The position numbers and the translations under genes were made by a program. From NCBI GenBank assembly GCA_036388295.1, contig DASVSC010000168.1, forward strand, positions 1 through 8,792: DNA of 8,792 nucleotides, written 5' to 3'. The notes beneath the pieces were generated by a model. That model worked only from the letters and a program-made list of their open reading frames with translations, had not been told where the DNA came from and ran no database searches. Each line of letters begins with the position of its first letter. The first letter of the stretch is position 1. Of this stretch, positions 1 through 6,025 are shown piece by piece. Source of the DNA: RYN-431 sp036388295. Lineage in GTDB: Bacteria > Planctomycetota > Phycisphaerae > Tepidisphaerales > Tepidisphaeraceae.

Positions 1-148
1 AGGCACGGAGACACGGAGAAGCAAGGCGCTGCGAGGAATACCAAAGACGAAACGATGCTGCTGCCGGCACGCCAACTGGCCGGATCGAGCCCGAAATGCT
101 GACGGGGGTTTCGATTCCGTTTTCTCTTCCCTCCGTGTCTCCGTGCCT
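1..148. repeat. Inverted-repeat element A (CACGGAG units), left end cut
   Basis: Bases 1-18 are an exact reverse complement of 131-148 (18 of 18). Each arm contains the core ACGGAG repeated every 8 bp. The right arm continues to about 155 with a third unit, so the left arm probably extends beyond the window. The arms enclose 112 bp in which I see no gene on either strand. The element ends about 35 bp before the promoter of the membrane-protein gene. From memory, CACGGAG-type arrays recur between genes in Planctomycetota and related phyla. Mobility or function is unknown. Confidence 0.75.
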
Positions 149-181
149 CCGTGGTGAATCTCCCTCCGCACGCCCCGACGT

Positions 182-209
182 TTGTCGCGCGCGGCGGCGT
201 CGCTATACT
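182..209 (+). promoter_or_regulatory. Sigma70-like promoter of the membrane-protein gene
   Basis: A -35 hexamer TTGTCG (182-187, 4 of 6 to TTGACA) and a -10 hexamer TATACT (204-209, 5 of 6 to TATAAT) are separated by 16 bp in otherwise very GC-rich sequence. Transcription would start near 216, giving a leader of about 28 nt before the ATG at 244. This is the best promoter match in the window. Confidence 0.6.
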
Positions 210-234
210 CGCGCGCTAGTTCGAACTGATTGCG

Positions 235-240
235 AAGGAG
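235..240 (+). promoter_or_regulatory. Ribosome binding site AAGGAG
   Basis: AAGGAG lies 3 nt before the ATG at 244, which is a short spacing. It supports 244 as the start of the membrane protein rather than the overlapping ORFs beginning at 96 and 230. It is the only clear Shine-Dalgarno sequence in the window; the other visible starts have weak or no match. Confidence 0.65.
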
Positions 241-243
241 CCC

Positions 244-1926
244 ATGTCCGACCATTTGCCCTCCCCGGCCACGACTACCGTTCGCGGCATTGACTACAAG
301 GCCGCCTTCCCGTTCGTGCACCTGTTCAAAGGGTTCCGGCTGGCGATCGATCCGTCGAAACTGGTATTGGCACTGGCCTTGCTCCTGCTGGTCTACACCG
401 GCGGCCGGCTGATGGACGCGATCTGGCCGGACAAGCACCGCGCCGTGCAGAACGAACTGGACAACTACGCCGCCCGCCGCGTGAGCCTGCCGTCGGACCG
501 CACCAACCGCGCCGACCGCGTGAACACCGAGGCCGCCTTCGCCCGCGACCGCGAGGCGCAGATCGCCGACCGCACGACCGGCATCCAGGCCACGCTTCTG
601 AGCCTGGGCAAGCCGAAATACGACGCCGACTACGACGGCCTGGTCCGCGCTTACAGCGAGCGTCGCGACGCGACCGTCGCCGAGCTCGACAAAAGCTACA
701 ATGCCCTTCAGACCAAGACCGCCGACGCCGAGAAGGTCTACAACGAAGAGCGCCAGGCCGCCTACGCGGCCTATGCCAGCGACGTGCAACTGGCCAAGCG
801 GTACGACAGCGAAGGCCTGTTCATTCACTTCCTGCGCTTCGAGGTCGACCGCATCGACGCGATCGTGCTGAGCGCGGTGAACTTGAACGTCCCCGGCGTC
901 TTCGCCGGCCTGGGCGACTTCTTCCTCACCGCCCCCGCCTGGGCGTTCCGCCATCACCCGCTCTACTTCACGCTCTTCTTCGCCGGCCTGCTGCTGCTCT
1001 GGTCGATTTTCGGCGGCGCGATCTCGCGCATCGCGGCAGTGCAGGTGGCGCGCGACGAAAAGATCAGCCTGCGCCAAGCGCTGCGATTCAGCACCGGCAA
1101 GGTGCTGTCGTTTATCTTCGCCCCGCTGATTCCCGTCATCATCATCGCCGTGCTGGCGTTGGTCCTGGCGGTGGCGTCGGTGCTGATCAGCGTGCCGGGC
1201 ATCAGCGGCATCTGGTCGGTGCTGATCGGCATCGTCTTCTTCCTGGCCCTGCTGGCGGGCCTGGTGATGATGCTGACGGCCGTCGGTCTGATCGGCGGCG
1301 GGCACTTGATGTACCCGACCATCGCCGCCGAAGGGTCCGACAGCTTCGACGCCGTCAGCCGCAGCTTCAGTTACCTGTATGCCCGGCCGTGGCAGTTGGG
1401 GTTCTATTCGCTGATTGCCCTTGTGTACGGGGCCATTACCTTCCTGTTCGTTCGGCTGGCGCTCTACGTCCTGCTGCTACTGGTGCACGGCAGCATCAGC
1501 CTGCTGCAGTGGGGCCAGGCGCGTGACGGCACGCCGATCATCGACGCGATGTGGCCGCGGCCGAACAACTTCATGACCCTCAGCTTCGAAACCCACTACG
1601 CCGCCCTCGGCCCGGTGCAGGCGGCGGGTGCGGGGCTGATTTCGTTCTGGGTGTACCTGGCCATCTCGCTGCTCGGGGCGTACGTCATCAGCCTGTACCT
1701 GTGCAGTGGCACGCTCGTCTACTTCCTGCTCCGCCGCGACGTGGACGCGACGGAAATGGACGAGGTGTACCTGGAACCCAACGACGAAGAACTGACCGAG
1801 ACGGCCACGGAAACGACGTCGACCGACACCCCGGCCGTCGTCGCCACCGGAACGACCGCCGAACCCGCCGGCCAGCCGGTGGACGTGCCGGCCCCGCCGG
1901 AAGGCGAGCGGCCGGCGAACGGGTAA
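244..1926 (+). CDS. Multi-pass membrane protein of unknown function
   Basis: I do not recognise a named family for this 560-residue protein. Hydrophobic stretches suggest about six membrane segments or segment pairs: residues 38-54, 238-260, 287-316, 324-355, 384-415 and 463-496. Between the first two lies a long hydrophilic stretch (about 60-200), rich in Asp, Glu, Arg, Ala and Tyr and probably helical or coiled; it would sit on one side of the membrane. Residues 264-290 (AAVQVARDEK, then LRQALRFS) and 357-383 (YPTIAAEGSDSFDAVSRSFS, then ARPW) are amphipathic and look like the conserved cores. The second resembles a motif I recall in uncharacterised planctomycete membrane proteins. The tail (498-560) is acidic, then Thr/Pro/Ala-rich and probably disordered. 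A good promoter and ribosome binding site precede it. Function, whether transport, scaffold or other, cannot be assigned. Confidence 0.9.
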   Translation: MSDHLPSPATTTVRGIDYKAAFPFVHLFKGFRLAIDPSKLVLALALLLLVYTGGRLMDAIWPDKHRAVQNELDNYAARRVSLPSDRTNRADRVNTEAAFARDREAQIADRTTGIQATLLSLGKPKYDADYDGLVRAYSERRDATVAELDKSYNALQTKTADAEKVYNEERQAAYAAYASDVQLAKRYDSEGLFIHFLRFEVDRIDAIVLSAVNLNVPGVFAGLGDFFLTAPAWAFRHHPLYFTLFFAGLLLLWSIFGGAISRIAAVQVARDEKISLRQALRFSTGKVLSFIFAPLIPVIIIAVLALVLAVASVLISVPGISGIWSVLIGIVFFLALLAGLVMMLTAVGLIGGGHLMYPTIAAEGSDSFDAVSRSFSYLYARPWQLGFYSLIALVYGAITFLFVRLALYVLLLLVHGSISLLQWGQARDGTPIIDAMWPRPNNFMTLSFETHYAALGPVQAAGAGLISFWVYLAISLLGAYVISLYLCSGTLVYFLLRRDVDATEMDEVYLEPNDEELTETATETTSTDTPAVVATGTTAEPAGQPVDVPAPPEGERPANG

Positions 1927-1955
1927 GCGATCCTCAGCCGTTCAACCCATTTTTC

Positions 1956-1987
1956 GTTTAGCCGGCGAGCATGCTCGCCGGCTAAAC
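1956..1987. repeat. Perfect 32-bp palindrome (element B)
   Basis: The half-site GTTTAGCCGGCGAGCA (1956-1971) is followed directly by its exact reverse complement (1972-1987), with no spacer and no mismatch. It starts 29 bp after the stop codon of the membrane-protein gene and ends 49 bp before dapL. As RNA it would form a very stable hairpin, so it could end or protect the upstream transcript. No T-tract follows on either strand, so it is not a classical intrinsic terminator. From memory, GCCGGCGAGC palindromes recur in planctomycete genomes. Confidence 0.85.
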
Positions 1988-2036
1988 CTTTGGACGACTC
2001 GCCGACTCGCCGCCTCCCCGGTAAATTGGCCGGACT

Positions 2037-3281
2037 ATGGCTTACGTCAACGACAATTACCTGAAACTCAAGGCCGGCTACCTGTTCCCCGAGATCGGCC
2101 GCCGCGTCAGCGCCTTCACCGCCGCCAACCCGACCGCCAAGGTCATCCGCATGGGCATCGGCGACGTCACCGAACCGCTTCCCGCCGCCTGCATCACGGC
2201 CATGCACGCCGCCGTCGATGAGATGGCCAATCGCGCCACGTTCAAAGGCTATGGCCCCGAACAGGGTTACGACTTCCTCCGCGAAGCGATCGCCAAGAAC
2301 GACTACCAAAAACGCAACGCGAACGTTGCCGCCGACGAAGTGTTCGTCAGTGACGGCAGCAAGTGCGACTGCGCGAACGTGCTGGACATCCTGGGCGCGA
2401 AGAACGTCGTGGCCGTCACCGACCCGGTCTATCCCGTCTACGTCGACACCAACGTCATGGCCGGCCACACCGGCGAGGCCGACCCGCGCGGCGAATACGC
2501 CGGCCTCGTCTACCTGCGTGCCGAAGCGGCCAACAACTTCGCCCCCGCCCTGCCGACCGGCCATGTCGACGTCATCTACCTCTGCTCGCCGAACAACCCG
2601 ACCGGCGCCACGCTCAGCCGCGACCAGCTCACGCAGTGGGTCGCGTACGCGAAGCGGGAGAACGCCCTGATCCTGTTCGACGCCGCGTACGAGGCGTTCA
2701 TCACCGACCCGAGCGTGCCGCACAGCATTTATGAAATCGACGGTGCCCGCGAGTGCGCGATCGAGTTCCGCAGCTTCAGCAAAACCGCCGGCTTCACCGG
2801 CACGCGCTGCGCCTTCACGGTCATCCCTAAAGCCCTCGTCGGCAAAACGCAGGGGAAGAACGGCACGGGAGGCGAAACGGTCGATCTGTACAAGCTCTGG
2901 AACCGCCGCCACACCACGAAGTTCAACGGCGTCAGCTACATCGTCCAGAAAGGCGCAGAGGCCGTTTATTCACCCGACGGCCAAGCCCAAGTGAAGGGCC
3001 TGATCGAGCACTACCTGACGAACGCCACCCTCATCCGCGATGCCCTGACGAAGGCGGGCCTGAAGGTGTTCGGCGGCGTGAACGCGCCGTACTGCTGGGT
3101 CGAAACGCCCGGCCGCTCGCCGAGCTGGGACTTCTTCGACACGCTGCTGAACCAGACACATGTCGTCTGCACCCCCGGCGCCGGTTTCGGCTCCGCCGGC
3201 GAGGGCTACGTCCGCTTCAGCGCCTTCAATAGCCGCGCGAACGTCGAAGAGGCAATGCGGCGCGTCGTGAGCAAACTCTGA
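2037..3281 (+). CDS. dapL: LL-diaminopimelate aminotransferase
   Basis: A PLP-dependent fold-type I aminotransferase that converts tetrahydrodipicolinate and glutamate to LL-2,6-diaminopimelate and 2-oxoglutarate in one step (EC 2.6.1.83), bypassing DapD/DapC/DapE. The product feeds lysine and peptidoglycan. The 414 residues match the usual DapL length of about 410. Visible landmarks are the N-terminal YLFPEIGRRV (15-24), MGIGDVTEPLP (39-49), GYGPEQGYDFLREAI (71-85), SDGSKCD (105-111), SPNNPTG (184-190), the Asp/Tyr pair in FDAAYEAF (D215, Y218), the PLP lysine in SFSKTAGFTGTR (K249) and the carboxylate-binding Arg in YVRFSAF (R393). The start at 2037 gives the expected N-terminus, though no good ribosome binding site precedes it. 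The gene stands alone, with palindrome B upstream and a repeat directly at its stop codon. Cytoplasmic. I am confident of DapL over other aminotransferases because the N-terminal and GSKCD motifs are specific. Confidence 0.95.
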   Translation: MAYVNDNYLKLKAGYLFPEIGRRVSAFTAANPTAKVIRMGIGDVTEPLPAACITAMHAAVDEMANRATFKGYGPEQGYDFLREAIAKNDYQKRNANVAADEVFVSDGSKCDCANVLDILGAKNVVAVTDPVYPVYVDTNVMAGHTGEADPRGEYAGLVYLRAEAANNFAPALPTGHVDVIYLCSPNNPTGATLSRDQLTQWVAYAKRENALILFDAAYEAFITDPSVPHSIYEIDGARECAIEFRSFSKTAGFTGTRCAFTVIPKALVGKTQGKNGTGGETVDLYKLWNRRHTTKFNGVSYIVQKGAEAVYSPDGQAQVKGLIEHYLTNATLIRDALTKAGLKVFGGVNAPYCWVETPGRSPSWDFFDTLLNQTHVVCTPGAGFGSAGEGYVRFSAFNSRANVEEAMRRVVSKL

Positions 3282-3361
3282 GGCAGAAGGCGTAAGGTGT
3301 AAGCAAGAAATGACAGTCGATTTCGGCCCTTACGCCTTACGCCTCTACCCTTACGCCTCAT
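3279..3361. repeat. Inverted-repeat element C (GCGTAAGG units)
   Basis: The left arm 3288-3303 (AGGCGTAAGGTGTAAG) matches the reverse complement of 3329-3344 at 15 of 16 positions, with a 25-nt spacer. A further outward GCGTAAG unit lies at 3350-3356. The outer ends also correspond: TGAGGC at 3279-3284 on the left equals the reverse complement of 3355-3360. The dapL stop codon (TGA, 3279-3281) is therefore the first three bases of the element. Core units recur every 7-8 bp within each arm. No T-tract follows, so it is not a clear terminator. Confidence 0.75.
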
Positions 3362-3367
3362 TTCCTT

Positions 3368-3373
3368 TATGAT
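3368..3373 (+). promoter_or_regulatory. Possible -10 box of the tRNA gene
   Basis: TATGAT (5 of 6 to TATAAT) ends 13 nt before the first base of the tRNA, a good distance for transcription starting near the mature 5' end. No convincing -35 hexamer is seen; that position would fall inside the right arm of element C. Confidence 0.35.
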
Positions 3374-3386
3374 CGTCGCCCGCTTC

Positions 3387-3458
3387 GTGCCCATGGTGAA
3401 ACGGATATCACTTCGGTCTTCGGAACCGACATTCCAGGTTCGAATCCTGGTGGGCACA
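3387..3458 (+). tRNA. tRNA-Arg, anticodon TCG
   Basis: A complete 72-nt cloverleaf can be folded by eye. The acceptor stem is GTGCCCA (3387-3393) with TGGGCAC (3451-3457), and the discriminator is A3458. The D stem GTGA/TCAC encloses AACGGATA. The anticodon stem TCGGT/ACCGA encloses CTTCGGA with anticodon TCG at 3420-3422. A 4-nt variable region is followed by the T stem CCAGG/CCTGG with loop TTCGAAT. All stems pair perfectly. The anticodon would read the Arg codon CGA (and others by wobble if U34 is modified). The D-loop base after GG is A (A20), the arginine identity base. The 3' CCA is not encoded and must be added after transcription. The gene stands alone on the + strand. Confidence 0.93.
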
Positions 3459-3505
3459 ATCCTCTGCGGCCCCTAGAAAGGGTTCCCGTCATGCGTACGT
3501 GACGC

Positions 3506-3545
3506 GGCCTTGTGACATCAAGGCCATGGCCGCTTAAGCGGCCAT
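3506..3545. repeat. Two adjacent hairpins after the tRNA (element D)
   Basis: GGCCTTG (3506-3512) pairs with CAAGGCC (3519-3525) around a 6-nt loop. It is followed at once by the perfect 20-bp palindrome ATGGCCGCTTAAGCGGCCAT (3526-3545). The pair lies 48 bp after the tRNA in the convergent gap between the tRNA and the methyltransferase. It could block read-through in either direction, but no T-tract follows on either strand. Confidence 0.6.
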
Positions 3546-3585
3546 GCCTGAGGAACGTTCGATCGCGGTGACAATACGACAAAGG

Positions 3586-3616
3586 GTGAATCGGTCTATT
3601 ACCGGTGTCGATTCAC
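3586..3616 (-). terminator. Hairpin at the 3' end of the methyltransferase gene
   Basis: GTGAATCG (3586-3593) and CGATTCAC (3609-3616) form an exact 8-bp stem around a 15-nt loop. The right arm contains the methyltransferase stop codon (3613-3615). On the - strand the hairpin is followed by CCTTTGTCG, a weak T-tract, so intrinsic termination is only possible. Together with element D it may separate the convergent transcripts. Confidence 0.4.
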
Positions 3617-4407
3617 GCTTTCCGCCGCGCGGTGATCTGCAAATGCCCCGCCGCCGCCGCGGCCGACGGGTCGCGGGCGAGGGCCTGCTCCATTGCGATC
3701 AAGCGGTTGACCGCTTCCGGGCCTTCCAGCAGGCGTTTGTTCTGCCGCACCGGCAGGATCGTTTTGCCGATGACGTCGACCACGTCGAAACCGACGCCTT
3801 CGAACAGTCGGCCCAGCGTGTGCGGCGTGAAGGTGGTGAGTTCGAAGCGCTCGCGCTCGTCCGGCGTCAGCCAGTTCGTTTTGCCGGTCTTGATGAACTC
3901 GTCGAGCGCGTCCAGATTGCCGCGCTCGATGTAGTGCCCGATGGCCGCCAGTTTGTTGTCGGCCGTGGCGATGACGACGCCGCCGGGCGCGGTGATGCGG
4001 GCGATTTCGCGGGCGGCCTTGAACGGGTCGCTGCAGATCGACAGCGGGTCGCCCATGGCCAGCACAAGCTGAAACGCATCGTCGGCCAACTGGGGCATGT
4101 CGACAATGTCGCCGACCACAAGCGTTGCCTTCCGCTCCCGTGGGCCGGTGACCTTCTCGCGCGTGCGCTCGATCATGTTGGCCGAATGGTCGAGAAACGT
4201 GGTCGGGAAGCCGCTTTTGAGCAGCTTCAAGCCCCATTTGCCGGTGCCACAGCCGAGGTCGGCACAGGCCGCGTTCGCGTCGCGCGGCAAATGCGGCTTG
4301 ACCGTCCGCCAGGTGATTTCGTCGTGAAACGCCCAGTACGGGTCGTCGTAAATCGCGTCGTACTGCCGGGCGACGCGGTTGTGATAGCGTTCAGAGGCTT
4401 TCCGCAT
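3613..4407 (-). CDS. Class I SAM-dependent methyltransferase
   Basis: A 264-residue soluble protein with a Rossmann-type methyltransferase core. Motif I, the SAM glycine loop, is ADLGCGTGKWG (49-59). The acidic residue at the end of strand 2 is D73 in FLDHS. VVGDIVDMP (97-105) contacts the adenine region. LVLAMGDPLS (114-123) follows as motif IV, and ITAPGGVVIAT (138-148) is the motif before strand 5. The N-terminal YHNRVARQYDAIYDD (8-22) resembles the lead-in helix of many UbiE-like small-molecule methyltransferases. The substrate cannot be told; small molecule, lipid or quinone are all possible. The start at 4407 has no clear ribosome binding site, but the conserved lead-in begins just after it. 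It lies 154 bp downstream of murD, with repeat element E between, and converges on the tRNA gene. Confidence 0.88.
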   Translation of the reverse strand: MRKASERYHNRVARQYDAIYDDPYWAFHDEITWRTVKPHLPRDANAACADLGCGTGKWGLKLLKSGFPTTFLDHSANMIERTREKVTGPRERKATLVVGDIVDMPQLADDAFQLVLAMGDPLSICSDPFKAAREIARITAPGGVVIATADNKLAAIGHYIERGNLDALDEFIKTGKTNWLTPDERERFELTTFTPHTLGRLFEGVGFDVVDVIGKTILPVRQNKRLLEGPEAVNRLIAMEQALARDPSAAAAAGHLQITARRKA

Positions 4408-4416
4408 GGGTTTATT

Positions 4417-4564
4417 TAACCACGAAGCACACGAAGGTCACGAAGATAGAGCCGGCGTCCGCATTCTCTCAGGCATTTTCCACTATTCCTTCCAAGAGAA
4501 TAAAGCGGTGGCACGGCGTCCGATGCCGAGTGAATCTTCGCGTCCTTCGTGTACTTCGTGGTTA
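4417..4564. repeat. Long inverted-repeat element E (CACGAAG units)
   Basis: The 29-bp left arm (4417-4445, beginning TAACCACGAAG) matches the reverse complement of 4536-4564 at 26 of 29 positions. The ACGAAG core recurs every 9 bp in each arm (the innermost unit of the right arm has GCGAAG). An inner pair, ATTCTCT (4463-4469) and AGAGAAT (4495-4501), could extend the fold. The element fills the murD-methyltransferase gap, and its outermost TAA is the murD stop codon (complement of 4562-4564). I recall near-identical CACGAAG arrays in many Planctomycetota and Verrucomicrobia genomes, often mis-annotated as peptides reading NHEAHEGHE. No coding function is supported. Confidence 0.85.
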
Positions 4565-5830
4565 GCTTCTGACCAGCTGCGCGAATTGCTCGCCGCGTTC
4601 TTCGAAGTTATTGAACTGCCCATAACTGGCGGTGCCCGGGGAGAGCAGGACGACGTCGCCGGGCGTGGCGAATTGCTTCGCGCGGGCGACGGCGCGGTCA
4701 AGCGTTTCGACGTATTCGCCGCCGCTGCGGCCGGCCAACGCTTGGCCGATTTGGCCGATCGTCAGCACCTTTTTGCAACGAACGGCAAGGTGGTCGCACA
4801 TGGCGTCCCAGCTGAGGCCTTCTTTCATCGAGCCGCCGACAATCTGGATCACCCGGCCCGCAGGGAACGCATCGCAGGCGATGACGGCGGCCTCGGGAAT
4901 CGTCGCGATCGAATCATTGAAATACCGCACGCCGTCGGCCTCGTGCACCAGTTGCAACCGGTGCGGCAGCCCGCCGAACTCGGCCACGCGGGCTTGAGCG
5001 GTTTCGAACGAAATGCCGGCTGTCTGGGCGGCCAGAAAGGCCGCTTGCGCGTTCGCTTGGTTATGCGCACCGGGCAATTTCAGCGCGAACGATTGCACGG
5101 CGTGCGTCGGGTAAATATGCGTCACCACGCCGGCCGTCGGCTGAAAGGTTTGCGACAGCGCGTCGTCCCGCCGCACGAGCGTGTCGCCGGGCCGTTGGAA
5201 GCGGACGATGTTTCGCTTGGCGTTCATGTACGCCTCGGCGTCGCCGTGCCATTCGACGTGGTCGAGGCCGAGCATCGTCAGCACCGCCACGTTCGGGCTC
5301 CAGTGCATCAGGCCGAGCCAATGGAGCATGTAGCTCGACAGTTCCAGCACGATCAGGCTGCGTTCGGTCATGCGTGGCAAGTCGGCTAGCAGCGATTTGC
5401 CGATATTGCCGCCGAGGAAGGCTTCGTCCCCCAGCATCAGGCCGAGGAGTTTGGAGGTGGTCGACTTGCCCTTCGTGCCGGTCACGCCGAAGACGCGGCC
5501 GGGGCAGCGTTCGGCGAACAGGCAAATCTCCGTCGTCACCGGCACGCCCGCCGCCGCCGCGGCCAGCAGCATGTCGTGCGTCGGCTTGACCGCCGGAGAC
5601 GTGACGACGAGGTCGGCTTGCGTGAAGTCTTCCGGCCTTGATTCGCCCAGCCGAAACGTGATCGGCAGGCCGGCCAGTTGGTCGACAGACGCGGCGAGTT
5701 TCGACGCGTCGTCGCGATCGGTAACGGTGACAATCGCCCCCTGCTCGCACAGCCACCGTGCGACGGCAATCCCCCCGCCGAAACGGCCGAGGCCGAGGAC
5801 GGTGACTTTTTTGCGGTTGACGTCATTCAT
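4562..5830 (-). CDS. murD: UDP-N-acetylmuramoyl-L-alanine--glutamate ligase
   Basis: An ATP-dependent cytoplasmic ligase that adds glutamate (normally the D-isomer, EC 6.3.2.9) to UDP-MurNAc-L-Ala. The 422 residues are slightly short of the usual 440-450. The N-terminal Rossmann domain has GLGRFGGG (13-20). The ATP loop is GVTGTKGKSTT (115-125), with Mg ligands in ELSSYMLH (E163) and H191 in NVAVLTMLGLDH (180-191). The likely carbamylated lysine is K205 in YMNAKRNIV. GAHNQANAQAA (254-264) and GLPHRLQ (287-293) follow. The C-terminal domain has GGSMKEGLSW (332-341, K336 as the glutamate-contacting Lys) and SPGTASYGQFNNFEERGEQF (397-416). The usual NDSKATN reads NDSIATIP (305-312), and the usual Asp in the SxDQF stretch is G404. 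These match a subgroup I recall from other phyla. The stop codon lies within repeat E. A fused or neighbouring MurC, MurF or FtsW is absent here. Confidence 0.93.
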   Translation of the reverse strand: MNDVNRKKVTVLGLGRFGGGIAVARWLCEQGAIVTVTDRDDASKLAASVDQLAGLPITFRLGESRPEDFTQADLVVTSPAVKPTHDMLLAAAAAGVPVTTEICLFAERCPGRVFGVTGTKGKSTTSKLLGLMLGDEAFLGGNIGKSLLADLPRMTERSLIVLELSSYMLHWLGLMHWSPNVAVLTMLGLDHVEWHGDAEAYMNAKRNIVRFQRPGDTLVRRDDALSQTFQPTAGVVTHIYPTHAVQSFALKLPGAHNQANAQAAFLAAQTAGISFETAQARVAEFGGLPHRLQLVHEADGVRYFNDSIATIPEAAVIACDAFPAGRVIQIVGGSMKEGLSWDAMCDHLAVRCKKVLTIGQIGQALAGRSGGEYVETLDRAVARAKQFATPGDVVLLSPGTASYGQFNNFEERGEQFAQLVRS

Positions 5831-5847
5831 GGGGATGCGGTCGAATC

Positions 5848-6010
5848 AACGCGAAGGGCTCAGAGGTTCGAAGTTTTCGAAGAAGAACATAGGGGAACAA
5901 CGCAGCATCGGCCAAGCCCCGATGATGATGTTCGGGCCGGGAATTGCACTACCTTTTTTGCTCCGATGCTTCTTTTATTTAAGTCTTTGAGCCTTCGAAA
6001 CCTTCGCGTT
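5848..6010. repeat. Degenerate inverted-repeat element F (CGCGAAGG units)
   Basis: The left arm 5848-5873 (starting AACGCGAAGG) matches the reverse complement of 5985-6010 at about 20 of 26 positions. Units such as CGCGAAGG and TTCGAAGG recur about every 9 bp. An inner exact pair, AGCATCGG (5904-5911) and CCGATGCT (5963-5970), is nearly concentric with the arms. The centre is AT-richer, including a run of six T (5954-5959). The element fills most of the 195-bp gap between pyrF and murD. It resembles element E in design but is more decayed. Confidence 0.6.
5886..5915 (-). promoter_or_regulatory. Weak promoter-like pair before murD
   Basis: On the - strand TTGGCC (complement of 5910-5915) and TATGTT (complement of 5886-5891) are 18 bp apart, each matching the sigma70 consensus at 4 of 6 positions. 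The start would lie near 5880, about 50 nt before murD. The pair sits inside repeat element F and could be chance. Confidence 0.25.
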
Positions 6011-6025
6011 TCTGCTGACGCGCCA

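Noticed and set aside
1..148. CRISPR-like array from the repeated CACGGAG units
   Set aside because: The units are 8 bp apart with no spacers of constant length, and the arms are inverted, not direct, repeats.
1990..2027. Promoter for dapL (TTGGAC and TAAATT)
   Set aside because: The hexamers match poorly and are about 26 bp apart, too far for sigma70. I could not identify a dapL promoter.
1719..2912. 397-codon - strand open frame overlapping the membrane protein and dapL
   Set aside because: It is antisense to two supported genes, crosses the palindrome at 1956-1987 and shows no recognisable domain; a shadow of biased codon use.
3544..4419. 291-codon + strand open frame
   Set aside because: It is antisense to the methyltransferase, which has intact SAM-binding motifs on the other strand.
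4406..5389. 327-codon + strand open frame beginning NHEAHEGHE
   Set aside because: The start is the translated CACGAAG repeat and the rest is antisense to murD. Such peptides are known artefacts of this repeat.
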